A stretch of DNA of 64,000 nucleotides from NCBI GenBank assembly GCA_030266245.1, contig JAJDHP010000002.1, forward strand, positions 20,811 through 84,810. The letters are read 5' to 3'. Position numbers and translations under genes: made by a program. Source of the DNA: Methanimicrococcus sp. OttesenSCG-928-J09 (GTDB lineage: Archaea > Halobacteriota > Methanosarcinia > Methanosarcinales > Methanosarcinaceae). This document shows positions 37,610-49,062 of the stretch, piece after piece (position 1 is the stretch's first letter; each line of letters begins with the position of its first letter). The notes under the pieces were generated by a model, which saw only the letters and a list, made by a program, of their open reading frames with translations, did no database searches and had not been told where the DNA came from.

Positions 37610-40245
37610 TTTTTCTCCTCCCCGGCTTTTTCATCCCGAATAATATTGGAAAGACCGTCTTCCAAATGCGTATTGACGGATTTTTCATCGACAATAACAA
37701 CGGCGGTCCCGTCGTTTTCATTTGCCGAAACGGCTGTCACTTCTTCACAGGGAACATGACCCAAAACCGGATTGCCGCCGACAGGCGCGCCCGGAATCGG
37801 ACAGCTCGGAACAAAGTTTCCGGCAGCGGCCGTTCCGGTGTCCGTTTCAGCCTTCTTTCCCTTTTTCGGATCGCGGCTGCTGATTAAATTGTAAACGGCA
37901 AGCGCTGCGATAGCTAAAACGGAAATTTCCCCAAGCGTATCATATCCTCTGAAATCGACCACAATCACGTTGACAATGTTTCTGCCGCCTGTTAATTCGA
38001 TACCTTTGTCCATGAAATAATGAGAGAAAGATTCAAACGGCGCCACTAAATCGGCACCCATCAGCATAACAAACAGAGCGCCGGCGCAGAATAGCGCAAT
38101 AATAGCGTTTCTGAGACGGATTTTGGTTGTTTCGGGCCGAACCGCTTCTTTGTTGCGGAGTTTCATAATGACGAGCAGGAACATGATTGTTGAAAGCGTT
38201 TCAACACAAAGCTGCGTCATTGCCAGGTCGGGCGCTTTGAGGTAAGCGTAAAGCAAAGACACAAAGAAACCGAGCGCGGACGATGCTAAAATCATCGGCA
38301 CATATCTCGGCATGACGGAAGCGCCCCACGCTGCCAGCAAAATCAGAATGAACAAAATCATTTCTGAGGCGGCGATTTTAAAGATTAGATTTTTGGAAAA
38401 AATCGGCTGTCCTGTCGCGAGCGCGAATCCGAACGGAATGGCAACCATGAAGACGATGAACGCCAGCATTATCATAACGTAGCGGCGCGGATTTCCCTTT
38501 TGAAGCATTTTACCGAACGTGGAGCCGAACTTGAATGCGTTGTCGACCATCGCATTGTAAATGTAATTCAAACTGATTTTCGGATGCTTTTCATTGAAAC
38601 GGTTCTGCCAAGCTGCGATTTTGTCATACTGCGTGTAGAGCAGAATACCGAGCGCGAATGTGATAAGTGTCATAATGAACGCAGGTGTGAAGCCGTGCCA
38701 GAGCGCGACGTGCAAATGTTCGGCACCTGGCGCGATGGCATTGATGGCAGGCTGAACCAGATAATCAATAAACGGTGTCGGAACCAGACCGATGACAACG
38801 ATCAAAACGGCCAAAATCGCGGGCGGTGCAAGCATTACCCATGACGGATCATGAACGTGTTTCGGGACGTCGGGGTCTTCCGTTCTTTTTCCGGTGAAGA
38901 TTTTAAGAATTAATCTGAAGGAATAAGCGAAAGTCAAAACACCGCCGATCACGGCTAAAATCGGAATGAGGTATGCGATTCCGCCGCCAAGTGCTTCTGC
39001 CATGTGAACGGAAGATTCGTAGAACAATTCTTTGCTCAAATAACCATTAAGCGGCGGGATGCCGGCCATGGCTGCCGCGGCAATAATCATGAGAACGAAT
39101 GTAATCGGCATCTCTTTGCGGAGACCGCCCATTTTACGAATGTCTCGGGTGTGCAGCTCGTGCGCGATTATACCGACCAGCAGGAACAAACACGCTTTGA
39201 ATGTGGCGTGGTTGAGCAGGTGGAAAACGGCGGCTGAAACACCGATTGCGGGGTCATTGAATGTTGTGAAGCCGAACATCGTCATGAGATAAGCCAGCTG
39301 ACTGATTGTTGAAAAAGCCAGAATCGCTTTGAGATCGGTTTGTTTGAGCGCTAAAAATCCGGCGCCGATCATTGTGATAAGACCGAGTCCGGCAACGAGA
39401 ACGAACCAGTCGATTGTTCCTGAAAACATCGGATGGAGACGGGCAACTAAAAAGACACCGGCTTTCACCATTGTTGCCGAGTGCAGAAATGCGCTGACGG
39501 GCGTGGGTGCTTCCATGGCGTTGGGCAGCCAAATAAAGAACGGACCTTGAGCCGATTTGGCCATCGCGCCGATTAAAATCAGAATGAGCGTTACTGTAAA
39601 AAGCGGGCTGTTTTTGATTGCGGCCAGCATTTCAGGATTTGTCAGCATTTCGGAAATGCCGTATGTGCCGGTAATTGAATAAAGACACATGAAGCCGACG
39701 AACATGAAAAGCCCGGCGCCGCCTGTGATTAAAAGCGCTTTTGTCGCGCCATAAATGGATTCTTTTGTTTTTCTGTAATAGCCGATGAGCATGAACGAAC
39801 TGATGCTTGTCAGTTCCCAAAAGATGAAGAGCTGAATCAGGTTGTCAGAAAATGCGACACCGAACATGGAGCCCATGAAAATGAGGAGATATTGATAGTA
39901 GCGAACCAGATCTTCATCTTTTGAGAGGTATTTGTTGGAATAGGATAAGATCAAAATACCGATGAAAGAAACGATAAGCCCGAGCAGGACGGCAAGGCCG
40001 TCGGCGTAAAATGCCAAATTGACCGAGAGACTCGGAATCCATGACACACTGCCTCCTAAATTTATGCCGTCCACAGCGGACGGGATCATTGAAGCAATCA
40101 AAAGAAAGCAAGCGGCGGCAATTGCGGCTGCGAACCAGCCGACTTTCTCTTTCATAAATTTGTAGGCGAGCGGCACGGCGAGCGTCATGACAAAGGGCAA
40201 TATAACGATTAGCGCAATAAAATAAAATGGATCCAATGTAATCAC
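37606..40245 (-). CDS. mrpA: Na+/H+ antiporter subunit MrpA
   Basis: 879 aa; AKSAQGPFFIWLPNAMEAPTPVSAFLHSATMVKAGVFLVARL; C-terminal YLKAPDLAMTQLCVETLSTIMFLLVI. Confidence 0.93.
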   Translation of the reverse strand: MITLDPFYFIALIVILPFVMTLAVPLAYKFMKEKVGWFAAAIAAACFLLIASMIPSAVDGINLGGSVSWIPSLSVNLAFYADGLAVLLGLIVSFIGILILSYSNKYLSKDEDLVRYYQYLLIFMGSMFGVAFSDNLIQLFIFWELTSISSFMLIGYYRKTKESIYGATKALLITGGAGLFMFVGFMCLYSITGTYGISEMLTNPEMLAAIKNSPLFTVTLILILIGAMAKSAQGPFFIWLPNAMEAPTPVSAFLHSATMVKAGVFLVARLHPMFSGTIDWFVLVAGLGLITMIGAGFLALKQTDLKAILAFSTISQLAYLMTMFGFTTFNDPAIGVSAAVFHLLNHATFKACLFLLVGIIAHELHTRDIRKMGGLRKEMPITFVLMIIAAAAMAGIPPLNGYLSKELFYESSVHMAEALGGGIAYLIPILAVIGGVLTFAYSFRLILKIFTGKRTEDPDVPKHVHDPSWVMLAPPAILAVLIVVIGLVPTPFIDYLVQPAINAIAPGAEHLHVALWHGFTPAFIMTLITFALGILLYTQYDKIAAWQNRFNEKHPKISLNYIYNAMVDNAFKFGSTFGKMLQKGNPRRYVMIMLAFIVFMVAIPFGFALATGQPIFSKNLIFKIAASEMILFILILLAAWGASVMPRYVPMILASSALGFFVSLLYAYLKAPDLAMTQLCVETLSTIMFLLVIMKLRNKEAVRPETTKIRLRNAIIALFCAGALFVMLMGADLVAPFESFSHYFMDKGIELTGGRNIVNVIVVDFRGYDTLGEISVLAIAALAVYNLISSRDPKKGKKAETDTGTAAAGNFVPSCPIPGAPVGGNPVLGHVPCEEVTAVSANENDGTAVVIVDEKSVNTHLEDGLSNIIRDEKAGEEKK

Positions 40246-40514
40246 ACCGTGTTTCTAAGGTTGAAATAAGTATCAGCAATACGCATTGAAATAATTAATA
40301 AGATTAATAAAATTAATTTTCAATGAAATAAGTATTAAACAATGCTGTCAGAAACCAAAATTCGAATTCTAAGTGATAACCCATTTACTTCATGGGTTCA
40401 CAATATATAAATTTTGGTTTTTAAAGAAAGTGGAGACTGTTCTGAAAAACGCCGCGCTATTTCAAAAAAGATTTTAAAGATAAATTGTGCCAGAATTTTT
40501 ACAGCTTTTTAAAA

Positions 40515-40800
40515 AATTGGTGCGGCTCGCGCGCGCAGCGATTTTGTTTTTGCCGGCAGTAAGGTAAATTACAGCGGCGGCAGCCGCTAAAATCGCGTCA
40601 GCGATTTTAAATGCGAACAGACTCCCACTGCAAAACTAAACCCTGACTCCAAGTGGAAATCGGCACCTCCCTCCCACTGCAAAACTAAACCCTGACTCCA
40701 AGTGGAAATCGGCATCACCCTCCCACTGCAAAACTAAAACCTGACTCCAAGTGGAAATCGGCACCACCCTCCCACTGCAAACTAAAACCTGACCCAAGCA
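40515..40800. repeat. modular intergenic repeat (A-B) plus four tandem 49 bp C units
   Basis: CTCCCACTGCAAAACTAAACCCTGACTCCAAGTGGAAATCGGCACC units starting at 40622, 40671, 40720 and 40769. Confidence 0.85.
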
Positions 40801-40921
40801 GGAATTCGTTTTTCATTGGCAGGTAAATGTAATAAAAAAGAAATGAAAACTCAAAATTCGGTTTTAAAAAATAAAAAAAATGGGGCAGCTCGCGCGCGAA
40901 GGCGCTTGCCGCTGAAATAAT

Positions 40922-41689
40922 TTATTCAACGAATGTCAAATTAAAGTAAAACTTGCTAATGACATCATCTTCCCAAGATCTGCCGTAGGATGCGTCAAAC
41001 GTGTATGTTCCGGCGACATCGGATGTGACATACCAAATGTATGTGCCGCCGACGCCGGTCATTTCTTCTTCGTGTTCGTCTTCAACATATTTTGAATCGA
41101 GAAGTTTCAGCATTCCGTTTTCTGACATGAGCGCTGTCCATTCGTAACCTGTTGTCGGGTTTCCGCGGGTTCTGATTTCAACGACTTCGCCGACTTTGGG
41201 TGTCGGTGTGCCTTCAAATTCCAAAGCCAGATTCGGAGAATCGCTTACGGTGTTAATCGGAACGGCGTAATCCAATTTTTGAACAAATGTGTAAAGAGAT
41301 GCGTTGTCGTTATCGTTGGCACGTTTGTAAAGTGCTTTGAACTCGTAAGAGCCTTCTTTTTCGGCCGTTATATTAAGAATCTTTGTACCGCCGACGCCTG
41401 CCATGTTATCGGGATTTGCATCAGAAACATAGTTTTCGCTGATAATCAAACCGTCAACTGCAGGAACAAACCAAGTATAACCTGTTGTCGGGTTTTCCGG
41501 AAGGGTAATCTGAATAACTTCATTCGCGCCGATTGCGAGACCATCTTTTGTAACGGTCACTGTTGTTGCCGGCGTATAAGTCGTATTATTTGCGGGGTCA
41601 TCTGACCCGAGACATCCTGAAAAAGCGCATGCTAAGAGTAAAACACACGCGATTGCCATAACCACTTGTATCGATTTCATATGAATCAA
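40922..41689 (-). CDS. lipoprotein with two chagasin-like (I42 inhibitor) domains, copy 1
   Basis: Lipobox LACAFSGC; NPTTGYTWFVP and NPTTGYEWTAL with MAGVGGT / MTGVGGT. Confidence 0.82.
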   Translation of the reverse strand: MIHMKSIQVVMAIACVLLLACAFSGCLGSDDPANNTTYTPATTVTVTKDGLAIGANEVIQITLPENPTTGYTWFVPAVDGLIISENYVSDANPDNMAGVGGTKILNITAEKEGSYEFKALYKRANDNDNASLYTFVQKLDYAVPINTVSDSPNLALEFEGTPTPKVGEVVEIRTRGNPTTGYEWTALMSENGMLKLLDSKYVEDEHEEEMTGVGGTYIWYVTSDVAGTYTFDASYGRSWEDDVISKFYFNLTFVE

Positions 41690-41754
41690 TTATAAAAGGC
41701 GACAATCGTATTTAATATTTAGTTTAAATTATTTAATTAATAAAAGGACATTAA

Positions 41755-41845
41755 TTAAAGAGTATTAATTAAAAGGCATTAATAAAGGGCATTAATTAAA
41801 AGGCATTAATAAAGGGCATTAATAAAGGGCTTAATTAAAAGGTAT
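41755..41845. repeat. short tandem repeat (ATTAATAAAGGGC/ATTAATTAAAAGGC)
   Basis: Alternating ggcattaataaag and ggcattaattaaa units. Confidence 0.8.
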
Positions 41846-41969
41846 TTAATATCAATTAAGCAAAAAATAATTTTAAAAAAGAGGAAAAAGCGATTATATT
41901 CCTCATAAAACGGAGGAAAATTATCGCCTTATTAATTGATAGAGTAGTTTGTTGAATTTTAATTTGAAC

Positions 41970-42719
41970 TTACTCAACAAACACCAAGTCAAAGTAGAAC
42001 ACAATTTCCGGTTCGTCTTCTAAGTTTCTGCTGTAAGCGCCGTCAAACTGGAAGCTTCCCGGTTTTTCTGCTGTAACATACCAGACGTAGGTACCGCCGA
42101 CACCGGTCATTCCTTCTTCGTGTTCATCTTCAATGTATTTGGAATCCAATACTTTGATATTATCATCGCCGGAATTCATAGCAGACCAGCTGTAACCTGT
42201 TGTCGGGTTGCCGCGTGTTTTGATTTCGACCACTTCGCCGACCTTGGTGGTTGGCTGACCTTCATATGTCAACTGTAATCTCGGTTCTGTTCCGGGATTT
42301 GCAATCGGAGAAGCGTAATCCCATCTTTGCGTATATGTGTAAAGCGGTTCTTCGTTTGCACGTTTGTAAACCACTGTGAAAACATAGGGGCCGCGTGCAT
42401 CACCGGTACAATTATAAATTTTGTAGCCGCCGACACCAACCATGCCGTCGCTGTTTTCATTCGCCACATAAGTTTCCTCAACATTTAAACCGGGCGTCGG
42501 AATGACTTCCCAAGTGTATCCTGTTGACGGGTTTTCGGGAAGAATGGTTTGAATCATTTCGTTTGCGCCGATCGTAAGACCAATTTTGTTAACGGTAACC
42601 GTTGTTACGGGCGTGTAAGTTGTATTATTTGCAGAATCATCAGATCCGAGACATCCTGAAAAAGCGCATGCTAAAAGTAACACACACATTGTTGCCAAAA
42701 CCAATTGAATTAATTTCAT
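41970..42719 (-). CDS. lipoprotein with two chagasin-like (I42 inhibitor) domains, copy 2
   Basis: Same lipobox; NPSTGYTWEVI and NPTTGYSWSAM with MVGVGGY / MTGVGGT. Confidence 0.82.
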   Translation of the reverse strand: MKLIQLVLATMCVLLLACAFSGCLGSDDSANNTTYTPVTTVTVNKIGLTIGANEMIQTILPENPSTGYTWEVIPTPGLNVEETYVANENSDGMVGVGGYKIYNCTGDARGPYVFTVVYKRANEEPLYTYTQRWDYASPIANPGTEPRLQLTYEGQPTTKVGEVVEIKTRGNPTTGYSWSAMNSGDDNIKVLDSKYIEDEHEEGMTGVGGTYVWYVTAEKPGSFQFDGAYSRNLEDEPEIVFYFDLVFVE

Positions 42720-42940
42720 ACAAAGGGAGAAGGCAGACTTCCTATAAATTATTTATTCGGAAAAATACGACGGCAATCAATATGAAAAGAGAAAAATTAT
42801 GACGAAATGGTTTTGATTTTAAAAAAAGATATTTGAAAAAAGGAAAAAAGAAAAATGGAAAATGAAAAAAGGAAAAGAGAAAACTGATTGAAACAGCTTT
42901 CTTTTGAAATATTTAAAATTAAAATATTTAAAATTTAAAC

Positions 42941-45430
42941 TTACATTCTGTAATCGTAGTCATCAGCCACGGTTTTTTCAAAGATTTCACCGGTCAGTTT
43001 TTTAATTCCCGGCAAATCTTTTTTGTGTGACAAAACCATCGTTTCAAGCTTTTTGACATTTGGTTTGACATCATCGCTGTCGCGGTATTTGGCAGCCATG
43101 AGCGTTTCAAATGCTTTTTCAAGCAATCGTCTTTCGTCTTCATTAAATCTGAACGGCCAGGAATCGCGTTCGGCTTTCAGTAAACCTTCTTTATCAAGCG
43201 ACGGTCTCACGCGTTTTAACGCTTCGTCAAAATGCTTGCGGTAAATTCTGACATTGCTGACGGCAAGCTCAATATCGTCTTCATCGTGACCGGCCATCGC
43301 TGATACGAACTCGCGTATGGCAACCATCTTCGCTTCTCTGACCAGCGCTTCTAAGTCAGCGCCGACGAAGCCGTCGGTTTCTTTAACAAGTGTATCGGCA
43401 TCTAAATCGCCGGCAAGCAAATTCTTAACGCCGTCAAGGTAGACATCAAGAATCTGTTTTCTGCCCTCAGCATCCGGCGGCGGCACATAAATATGCTTTT
43501 CCAAACGGCCGGGGCGAAGCAGAGCCGGATCAATCATATCGGGGCGGTTGGTGGCGCCGATAATGACAACATTTTTGAGTTCTTCCAAACCGTCAAGTTC
43601 TGTCAGGAATTGACTGACAACGCTTTCAGTCACATGAGAAGATCCTTCGTAGCTGCCGCGTTTGGGAACGATGGAATCGATTTCATCAAAGAAAATGATT
43701 GATGGAGACGCTAATCTCGCTTTTCTGAAAATTTCGCGAACCCCTTTTTCGGATTCGCCGACCCATTTGGACATCAATTCGGGACCTTTGACGGAAATGA
43801 AATTACTTTCAGATTCATTAGCCACCGCTTTTGCCAGCAATGTTTTGCCGGTTCCGGGCGGGCCGAACATGAGGAAGCCTTTCGGCGACTTCGTATCAAA
43901 TTTCTGATAAACAGAAGCGTATTTCATCGGCCATTCCACGCCCTGCTGAAGCTCTTCCTTAACGGAATCCAGACCGCCGACATTTTCCCAGCCGATATCA
44001 GGCACTTCAACCAAAACTTCACGCATTGCGCTCGGCTGAACCATCTTTAAAGCGGCGTCAAAGTCTTCAACGGTCACTTTTAAGCTTTCCAATTTCTCTT
44101 TGGAAATTTCTTCATCGGGATTCATTCCCGGGAATTCACGGCGCAACGCGTGCATGGCGGCTTCTTTAACGACGAGTGCTAAGTCAGCGCCGACAAAACC
44201 GTGTGTCATGCCGGCATATTTGCTGATATCAACATCGTTTGCGAGCGGAACATTTCTTGTATGAATCTGGAAGATTTCCATACGGCCTTCCTTATCGGGA
44301 ACGCCGATTTCAAGTTCACGGTCAAAACGGCCGCCGCGGCGAAGCGCGGGATCAATGGAATCAGGCAAGTTGGTTGCGGCAATCACGATAACGCCGCCGC
44401 GGCTTTTTAAACCGTCCATTAAAGCGAGAAGCTGCGCGACAACGCGGCGCTCGACTTCGCCCTTTGATTCTTCACGCTTCGGCGCAATGGAATCAATTTC
44501 GTCAATAAAGATAATGGCGGGCGCATTTTCCTCGGCTTTTTGGAAAATTTCGCGCAATTTTTCTTCGCTGTCACCGTAATATTTGGAAATGATTTCGGGA
44601 CCGGAAATCGTGTCAAAGTAAGCGTTCACTTCGTTGGCAACCGCTCTTGCGATCAATGTTTTGCCCGTTCCCGGCGGACCGTAAAGCAAAACACCTTTCG
44701 GCGGCTCAATGCCGAGCTTTTCAAAAACTTCGGGATGACGGAGCGGATATTCAATCATTTCACGAACCTGATTGAGTTCGCGGCCGAGACCGCCGATATC
44801 TTCATAATGAATATTGCCGGCCGACTTGCCTTTTGGACCGTCTTCGCCTTTGTAGGCGGAATCTTTGTAAGTGACTTTGGTTTCCGAGCCGACGATTGAA
44901 ACATCATCGGGTGCAATCTCGGAAACAATAAATTCATAATATTGTGTGCTGAAGCTGTTTGAAAAGCTGCCGGCCCATGAATTGCCGAAAAAGCTTTCAA
45001 ACGGATCCTGTTTTTGCTGCTGAACCTGAACAGGCAGCGCAATCGTTTTTCCTTTGTAAAGAGGCGTCCCGGCATATCTTTTAAGAATAAAATCGCCGAC
45101 TTGTTTGCCGTCTAATTTGATAGATTCGCCAACGGGCTGAACGGTTAAGCGCGTCGCTGTTGTCGGCGCCGCTTTTTCAACAGTAACAGTGTCACCGATA
45201 CCGATACCTGCATCTCTTCGGATGTAGCCGTCAATGCTGATATTGTTTGAACCTTGATTTTGTGACAACGCGGCAATAGCCGCTGCGGTTCTTTTGCCTG
45301 TGATTTTAACAGTGTCTCCCGGTTCGATTGAGAGACGGGTCATCGCTTCCGCACCGATTCTGGCAATACCTTTGCCGGCATCTGCGCGATCAGCTTCCTG
45401 AACGATAAGTTGGATAGACTGTTGTGTCAT
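42941..45430 (-). CDS. cdc48: CDC48/VCP-like AAA+ ATPase
   Basis: N-domain GKGIARIG..., two [22 protein letters not shown] Walker A and FIDEIDS/FFDEIDS Walker B. Confidence 0.95.
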   Translation of the reverse strand: MTQQSIQLIVQEADRADAGKGIARIGAEAMTRLSIEPGDTVKITGKRTAAAIAALSQNQGSNNISIDGYIRRDAGIGIGDTVTVEKAAPTTATRLTVQPVGESIKLDGKQVGDFILKRYAGTPLYKGKTIALPVQVQQQKQDPFESFFGNSWAGSFSNSFSTQYYEFIVSEIAPDDVSIVGSETKVTYKDSAYKGEDGPKGKSAGNIHYEDIGGLGRELNQVREMIEYPLRHPEVFEKLGIEPPKGVLLYGPPGTGKTLIARAVANEVNAYFDTISGPEIISKYYGDSEEKLREIFQKAEENAPAIIFIDEIDSIAPKREESKGEVERRVVAQLLALMDGLKSRGGVIVIAATNLPDSIDPALRRGGRFDRELEIGVPDKEGRMEIFQIHTRNVPLANDVDISKYAGMTHGFVGADLALVVKEAAMHALRREFPGMNPDEEISKEKLESLKVTVEDFDAALKMVQPSAMREVLVEVPDIGWENVGGLDSVKEELQQGVEWPMKYASVYQKFDTKSPKGFLMFGPPGTGKTLLAKAVANESESNFISVKGPELMSKWVGESEKGVREIFRKARLASPSIIFFDEIDSIVPKRGSYEGSSHVTESVVSQFLTELDGLEELKNVVIIGATNRPDMIDPALLRPGRLEKHIYVPPPDAEGRKQILDVYLDGVKNLLAGDLDADTLVKETDGFVGADLEALVREAKMVAIREFVSAMAGHDEDDIELAVSNVRIYRKHFDEALKRVRPSLDKEGLLKAERDSWPFRFNEDERRLLEKAFETLMAAKYRDSDDVKPNVKKLETMVLSHKKDLPGIKKLTGEIFEKTVADDYDYRM

Positions 45431-45757
45431 TTTAAATACCTCGTTTTTAAATTCATTTTTTAATTTTGTTCGTTTTTAATTTTATTAAATTAAAGAAATA
45501 CAATAATTATTACGAATAAGAGTATATAAATTTTTGGTTTTTAAAAACAACTATTATATTATAAATATAATGAATAAGTTCATAAAACAACTTAAAATAG
45601 AACAGAAACAAGTACGGTCAAAAGATTGAAAAAGAGAAAAAGATTTGTCTTCAAATGACAAATCAAGCCAAACGAATGATGAATTTGTTTTTAATTTTGT
45701 TTATTTTTATATTCATTTTTAATATTCGTTTTTTACATTCATTTTTTACATTCAGTT

Positions 45758-46288
45758 TCAATTTTCATTTGCTGAACAATAAAGCGGTGCCAATATTTCC
45801 TTTGAAACCGCCAGCACAAAAACACAAATCAATGCCAGAATGCACATAAGAATCGGGACAGTTGGCGCCAACACCAATCCGGCTGCAAATGCCGCTGCCG
45901 GCGGATGTTCAAATCCGAACAGCGCCATCAGAAGCGTGGACAGAAATACTGCCAGCCCGCAGAACAGAATTGTGTAAACGAAAATCAGTTCACTTCCCTG
46001 GAACCAAATGTTGGCGTAAAAGAAAATGAAACCGACAACAGCACTGAGCAAATGTCCGCCGATCAAATTTCGCGGCTGCGCTGCCGGCGATGTCGGGAAA
46101 ATAAAGACAATAAATATGCTGGCGATGAGAGATGTTACCACAAGACCGTTTTCAAAATAACTCATCAATAAAAAGAAAATCGAAACAAACCCGCCCGCCA
46201 GAGTGCTTTGCATCAGGCAGAGACGGAATTTATTGTTTTGACCGGATTGGGTGAATTTTTCAATAAAAGACATGAGAATCACATTCAT
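45758..46288 (-). CDS. HPP family membrane protein
   Basis: FPTSPAAQPRNLIGGHLLSAVVG ... FGFEHPPAAAFAAGLVL. Confidence 0.85.
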   Translation of the reverse strand: MNVILMSFIEKFTQSGQNNKFRLCLMQSTLAGGFVSIFFLLMSYFENGLVVTSLIASIFIVFIFPTSPAAQPRNLIGGHLLSAVVGFIFFYANIWFQGSELIFVYTILFCGLAVFLSTLLMALFGFEHPPAAAFAAGLVLAPTVPILMCILALICVFVLAVSKEILAPLYCSANEN

Positions 46289-46477
46289 TAACAGAGTTTC
46301 ATTTTGATACTTAGTTGAAAGAATGGGTTTGTCTTATAAAAGAGGAGAGTTTCCAATCGGATACTCATATTACTTCAAGTTAGGTTTTTTGCAGCTGCCG
46401 CCTGCGCGCGCGAACTGCTCCATTTTTTGAAAAATAATTCAAACCGAGATTTGATTTTTCATCCATTTTTAGATTCT

Positions 46478-46632
46478 TTGCAGTGGGAGGGAGGTGTTTG
46501 TTACCACTTGGAGTCAGGTTTTAGTTTGCAGTGGGAGTCTGTTCGCATTTAAAATCGCTCCTCGATTTTTGTGGCTGCCGCCGCAGTAATAATAATCAGG
46601 CAACTGCCGCCGCGCGCGAGCAGCAGAAATTT
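46478..46632. repeat. modular intergenic repeat (C' x2, B', A')
   Basis: GCAGTGGGAGGGAGGTGTTTGTTACCACTTGGAGTCAGGTTTTAGTTTGCAGTGGGAG ... CCGCGCGCGAGCAGCA. Confidence 0.75.
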
Positions 46633-46738
46633 TTAAAAAATAATAAAAAAACGTATCCCGTATTTAATTTAAACATTGAAAAAAAGAGAAAAGAAACAGA
46701 GAAAAATCTCTGTTCTGAAATGATTTAATTTTTCAAAA

Positions 46739-48361
46739 TTAAGGCATGTCCATGCCCATTCCCGGGTCCATTCCGCCCGGAGCGCCCTGGGATTTGGTTG
46801 TGGCAATCACGTCGTCGATTCTGAGAATCATAACGGCGGATTCTGTGGCTGCGTTGATAACCTGTGTTTTCACACGGAGGGGTTCAACAACGAATTCTTT
46901 CCACATGTCAACAACTTCGCCTTTGAAAACATCGAGACCGGCTGTCTTTAAGCCTTTCTCGTGGCTGGAGCGGAGGTCCATGAGCATGTCAATCGGGTCA
47001 AGACCTGCATTTTCAGCGAGTGTCTTGGGGATGATTTCGAGTGCTTCTGCGTATGCGCGGACAGCGAGCTGTTCTCTGCCTTCAAGGGTGGCTGCGTATT
47101 CGTTGAGTCTGAGTGAAAGTTCGACTTCAGGAGAACCGCCGCCTGCGACGAGCTTCTTGTCTTCAATGACGACACCGACAACACGGAGTGAGTCTTCGAG
47201 TGCTGTTTCGATGCTGTCAATAACATGGTCGGTACCGCCGCGGAGAAGAACTGAAACGGATTTCGGGTTGTTGCAGCCTGTAACGAAAATCATGGCGTCG
47301 CCGGAAATCTTCTTTTCTTCAACAAGTGCAGCGTAGCCGAGGTCGTCAGCACTGATTTCATCAAAGTTGGAAATCATAGAAGCGCCTGTTGCGCGGGCGA
47401 GTTTTTCCATGTCGCTCTTTTTAACGCGACGGACAACGAAAAGACCTGCTTTTGTAAGGAAGTGCTGTGCCATGTCGTCAACGCCTTTCTGAACGAAAAC
47501 AGCTGTTGCGCCGCTGTTAACGACTTTGTCAACCGTTGCTTTAATCATTGCTTCTTCCTGGTCAAGGAAAAGCTGGAGCTGGTCCGGTGAGGTGATTGAA
47601 ATTTCAGCGTCGATTTCAGTGTCTTTGAGTTCGATTGCTTCGTTGAGCAAGAGAATCTTGGCGTCTTTGACCATTTCGGGCATGTTGCTGTGAACACGTT
47701 CCTTGTCAATGATCATGCCTTTGATAAGTTCAGAATCTTCAATGCGGCCGCCGACTTTTTTGACCACGTTGATCTGTTCTCTGTCAACCTGTTTCTTGCC
47801 GTTGACATCATCAACAACGCTGGTGACAGCTTCAACGGAGATTTTTGCCAAAAGCGGCTTTGCGGATTCTGCGCCTTTGCCGGTAATTGCGGTGGAGGCG
47901 ATGCTGGTTAAAAGTTCGACATCGGTTTCGTCAACATCTTTTGCAAGACCCTGAACGAGTTCGACTGCTTTTGCTGCAGCCAATCTGTAACCGGATGCGA
48001 TAACGGTCGGATGGATGTCCATGTCAATGAGGTCTTCTGCTTTCTTTAAAAGCTCGCCTGCAACGACAGCGGCACTGGTTGTACCGTCACCGACTTCTTC
48101 GTCCTGTGTTTTAGAAACTTCGACGATCATTTTTGCAGCCGGGTGCTCAATGTCCATTTCTTTCAAAATGGTGGCACCGTCATTTGTGATTGTAACATCG
48201 CCCATGGAGTCGACAAGCATTTTGTCCATACCTTTGGGGCCGAGTGTTGTTCTGACTGCTTCTGCAACCGCTTTAGCGGCCATAATGTTGTTGCCTTGCG
48301 CGTCTCTTCCGCGAGTGCGCTTGCTTCCGTCTTTTAAAATGAAAATGGGTTGTCCTGACAT
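46739..48361 (-). CDS. ths: thermosome subunit (group II chaperonin)
   Basis: [53 protein letters not shown]-terminal [12 protein letters not shown]. Confidence 0.96.
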   Translation of the reverse strand: MSGQPIFILKDGSKRTRGRDAQGNNIMAAKAVAEAVRTTLGPKGMDKMLVDSMGDVTITNDGATILKEMDIEHPAAKMIVEVSKTQDEEVGDGTTSAAVVAGELLKKAEDLIDMDIHPTVIASGYRLAAAKAVELVQGLAKDVDETDVELLTSIASTAITGKGAESAKPLLAKISVEAVTSVVDDVNGKKQVDREQINVVKKVGGRIEDSELIKGMIIDKERVHSNMPEMVKDAKILLLNEAIELKDTEIDAEISITSPDQLQLFLDQEEAMIKATVDKVVNSGATAVFVQKGVDDMAQHFLTKAGLFVVRRVKKSDMEKLARATGASMISNFDEISADDLGYAALVEEKKISGDAMIFVTGCNNPKSVSVLLRGGTDHVIDSIETALEDSLRVVGVVIEDKKLVAGGGSPEVELSLRLNEYAATLEGREQLAVRAYAEALEIIPKTLAENAGLDPIDMLMDLRSSHEKGLKTAGLDVFKGEVVDMWKEFVVEPLRVKTQVINAATESAVMILRIDDVIATTKSQGAPGGMDPGMGMDMP

Positions 48362-49062
48362 ATTACGTCTCCTTAATTGATTATGAGTAGTATTATAATA
48401 TGATCGAAAATCATATGATCAAAAATCAACAGATCAATGATGAAAATCGATAGAATCACCGCCGGCATTAACAATTGAAAAAAAGCTTCAATCCTGCTCT
48501 TTCAAGTTAACGGCATGTAACCGGTGATTAAACGGCAACATTCAAGTTATCCAAATAATTCAAATTTTCAGAATTTCTGAACATTCAGATTATTCAAATA
48601 ATTCAGATCATTCAAATTATTTCTGAATTAGATTATTTCTGAATTTTTGCTGCCGAAAGGACTTTCCCGAAATTGCTTTGACATTCCTGAACTAATGTGC
48701 TTCCCGGGCTTAAAGCCGCTCTTGACATCATGTTCGTCCTTTGCCGAAAAAGATATGCAGAAACGCATTTTTCGGACAATTCACGGAAAAATTTACAGTT
48801 TAAAAATGATTGAACTTCTATATAAAAGCGGTGGTTCGACAATTACAAATGGGTATTTAAATAGATGACGACAAAGAGTTTTATCTGATGAAAACCTAGT
48901 AGGTTTCAGAATTCGTTTTTATTGGGTAAAAATGATATGACTCATTTTGAAGATTTCAGATTGAAAATTCGGATGTGAAAATTTATATTTTCTGTTTTTT
49001 TAATATTTTTTTCAATCTTTTGAATCAAATCTATCAAAATTGAAAACGTAGGAGGGTACAAT

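Noticed and set aside
40515-40800. Possible CRISPR array because of regular 49 bp spacing
   Set aside because: The whole 49 bp unit repeats with no unique spacers and no cas genes nearby; it is a plain tandem repeat
46948-47226. Minus-strand ORF in another frame within the thermosome gene
   Set aside because: Overlaps a clear thermosome gene; Ser/Thr-rich out-of-frame shadow
48633-48868. Small ORFs between thermosome and citrate synthase genes
   Set aside because: Overlapping both strands, no motif, no convincing ribosome-binding site
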